DNA of 7,087 nt from JAADDV01 sp964582875 (GTDB taxonomy: Bacteria > Aquificota > Aquificia > Aquificales > Hydrogenothermaceae): the NCBI GenBank assembly GCA_964582875.1, contig CAZOTZ010000076.1, forward strand, positions 1 to 7,087, given 5' to 3'. Under the pieces are notes generated by a model, which ran no database searches, was not told where the DNA came from, and saw nothing but the letters and a program-made list of their open reading frames with translations. Positions within the stretch are counted from its first letter, which is position 1, and the number at the start of each line of letters is the position of its first letter. Positions 6,201 through 7,087 of the stretch are shown piece by piece. Position numbers and translations under genes: made by a program.

Positions 6201-6959
6201 TTATATAATCTGCTTTATAAAAGGAATTACTACCTTATTAAACTCTTCTGGGTTTTCAAAAGGTGGAAGGTGTGCAGAATCTGGGATTTCAACAAATACA
6301 GAACCATCTATACCATCAGAAATTTTCTTGACTATAGATGGAGGTGTGACTTTTTCATCATCTTTACCAGCTATAACAAGGGTAGGAACATTTACTGTTT
6401 TTAATAAATCTGTATTATCTGGTCTTTCAGCAAGAGCTTTTAAAGCTTTGATAATTCCCTCTTCTGTTGCTTCATTCATTATACATTTTAACTCTTCCAT
6501 CTTTTCTTTATTTTCTTTAGTCTTTGGAGATGTCTGGGCATCAAGCATAAAATCTATTAAAAAACCTTTTCCTTCTTTTTCTATTTTTTCTATTGTTGCA
6601 TATCTGCTTTTTCTTGCTTCTTCTGTATCAGCTTCAGCTCTCGTTGAAACAAAAACAAAGCCTGAAACTATTTCCTTATACCTTCTCCACATATCAAACA
6701 TTATATAACCACCCATACTATCCCCAACAGGAACTACTTTCTTAACACCTAAACTGTTAACCTTTTCAACAATAAAATCTGTTAACTGTTCTATAGAATA
6801 ATCTGAGTAAAAATTTCTTTTTTCCCCAAAGCCAGGATAATCAACAGCTATGTAAGGAATTCCTTCTTCCTCAAAACAGGAAAACTGATACCTGTACATA
6901 TTCTTGTTTAATGGAAATGCATGTAAAAAAAGTACTGCAGATGGTTGAAAAACTCTCAT
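6201..6959 (-). CDS. Alpha/beta-hydrolase fold protein, substrate unknown
   Basis: This is a serine hydrolase of the alpha/beta fold, 252 residues, with no signal peptide and so probably cytoplasmic. An oxyanion-loop HAFPLN segment lies near residue 13. The nucleophile elbow is GDSMGG with Ser81. The acid is in AGKDDEKVTP (Asp200, with Asp201 as alternative), and the His is in DSAHLPPFENPEEF (His230). A helical lid covers about residues 104-175. The pattern resembles the BioH / 3-oxoadipate enol-lactonase / esterase group, but sequence alone does not fix the substrate. I start at ATG 6959, not the upstream in-frame TTG at 6965, because GGAGG (6970-6966) would touch that TTG but sits 6 nt from the ATG. 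It leads cobO in a two-gene unit. Confidence 0.9.
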   Translation of the reverse strand: MRVFQPSAVLFLHAFPLNKNMYRYQFSCFEEEGIPYIAVDYPGFGEKRNFYSDYSIEQLTDFIVEKVNSLGVKKVVPVGDSMGGYIMFDMWRRYKEIVSGFVFVSTRAEADTEEARKSRYATIEKIEKEGKGFLIDFMLDAQTSPKTKENKEKMEELKCIMNEATEEGIIKALKALAERPDNTDLLKTVNVPTLVIAGKDDEKVTPPSIVKKISDGIDGSVFVEIPDSAHLPPFENPEEFNKVVIPFIKQII

Positions 6960-6965
6960 TGCCAA

Positions 6966-6970
6966 CCTCC
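6966..6970 (-). promoter_or_regulatory. Shine-Dalgarno fixing the hydrolase start
   Basis: GGAGG on the minus strand ends 6 nt before ATG 6959 (intervening TTGGCA). It directly abuts TTG 6965, so it cannot serve that codon. This makes the protein begin MRVFQPS, two residues shorter than the longest open frame. Confidence 0.85.
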
Positions 6971-7022
6971 ATTTAGTTATTTATTAATTAATGATAACTC
7001 CAAGATTTATGATTTAAAACAG

Positions 7023-7051
7023 TTGACATAAATATTAATAATCATTATTGT
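7023..7051 (+). promoter_or_regulatory. Sigma-70-type promoter for the gene starting at 7082
   Basis: A perfect -35 TTGACA (7023-7028) is followed after 17 nt by TATTGT (7046-7051), which matches the -10 consensus at 4 of 6 positions. Transcription would start near 7058, giving a leader of about 24 nt containing AGGAGG. The weak -10 and the palindrome over the spacer suggest a regulated promoter. Confidence 0.6.
7036..7050. promoter_or_regulatory. Fur/PerR/Zur-like operator
   Basis: TAATAATCATTATTG matches the 7-1-7 Fur consensus TGATAATCATTATCA at 12 of 15 positions and contains a perfect 13-bp palindrome, AATAAT-C-ATTATT (7037-7049). It fits the related PerR box about as well, so the metal or signal cannot be assigned. 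Further ATCATT hexamers at 7053 and 7063 extend the array rightwards, as in multi-hexamer Fur sites. It covers the spacer and the start of the -10, where binding would block RNA polymerase. Confidence 0.55.
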
Positions 7052-7069
7052 TATCATTAAATATCATTC

Positions 7070-7075
7070 AGGAGG
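7070..7075 (+). promoter_or_regulatory. Shine-Dalgarno of the right-edge gene
   Basis: AGGAGG lies 6 nt upstream of ATG 7082. It matches the strength and spacing of the argG and Skp-like sites and supports a real start codon here. Confidence 0.8.
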
Positions 7076-7081
7076 AAAAGG

Positions 7082-7087
7082 ATGGAT
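7082..7087 (+). CDS. Start of a gene running off the right edge (two codons, Met-Asp)
   Basis: Only ATG GAT is visible. The call rests on the strong AGGAGG 6 nt upstream and the promoter and operator before that. Met-Asp followed directly by the window edge says nothing about function. The metal-box-like operator hints at a metal or oxidative-stress gene, but this is inference. Confidence 0.7.

Larger units (their letters stand above)
6988..7060. repeat. 11-bp inverted repeat spanning the divergent control region
   Basis: TTAATGATAAC (6988-6998) is repeated exactly in inverted form as GTTATCATTAA (7050-7060), with 51 bp between. The AATGATAA core is shared with the classical Fur-box hexamer array. 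Arm centres are 62 bp apart, close to six turns of B-DNA. The left arm lies about 30-40 nt upstream of the hydrolase ATG, and the right arm overlaps the -10 region of the plus-strand promoter. This fits paired operators for one regulator of both directions, although the region is AT-rich. Confidence 0.55.

Noticed and set aside
6193..6708. Plus-strand open frame of 171 codons opposite the hydrolase
   Set aside because: It lies wholly antisense to a gene with a complete catalytic triad, is Ser/Phe-rich as antisense of Glu/Lys-rich coding usually is, and has no ribosome site.
6991..7017. Eight-codon ATG frame in the divergent region (possible leader peptide)
   Set aside because: It has no Shine-Dalgarno, lies upstream of the predicted transcription start of the plus-strand gene, and has no regulatory amino-acid run.
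6960..7081. Cobalamin riboswitch upstream of cobO or the right-edge gene
   Set aside because: The 122-nt gap is too short and AT-rich, and I see no B12-box-like GC-containing conserved core on either strand.

Overview
This 7.1 kb stretch is AT-rich, densely packed bacterial chromosome. The proteins are rich in Lys, Glu and Ile, arginine is written almost only as AGA/AGG, and Shine-Dalgarno sites are strong (AAGGAGG-type). With a THEP1-type NTPase, this suggests a thermophile of the Aquificota, most likely the low-GC Hydrogenothermaceae (Persephonella/Sulfurihydrogenibium-like). That placement is inferred from protein style and gene content, not from a database match.

Left block, minus strand (1-1463): mtnC (methionine-salvage enolase-phosphatase) is followed after 3 nt by hemC (hydroxymethylbilane synthase), which runs off the left edge. 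Their likely promoter lies in the divergent gap 1464-1596.

Central block, plus strand (1597-5625): a small three-helix membrane protein, a THEP1-family NTPase and hisA are chained by two 4-nt ATGA overlaps. After 49 nt come a Skp/OmpH-like periplasmic chaperone and, 3 nt later, a SAM hydroxide adenosyltransferase (formerly DUF62). After 25 nt comes argG. The block may be one transcript or two, with an internal promoter before the chaperone gene. It ends in a hairpin terminator whose loop contains the argG stop codon and which also serves the convergent genes.

Right block, minus strand (5640-6959): an alpha/beta hydrolase gene is followed 6 nt later by cobO (corrinoid adenosyltransferase). 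Upstream, 6960-7081 is a divergent control region with a consensus TTGACA -35, a Fur/PerR-like AT palindrome over the spacer and -10, and an 11-bp inverted repeat whose arms lie about six helical turns apart. It leads into a gene of which only two codons are visible.

Most of the window is housekeeping metabolism: haem, histidine, arginine, cobalamin and SAM by-product handling. I see no CRISPR array, mobile element, tRNA or rRNA, and no convincing new multigene system. The points that merit a second look are the metal-box-like divergent control region, the coupled membrane protein-THEP1 pair, and the SAM hydrolase joined to an envelope chaperone gene.
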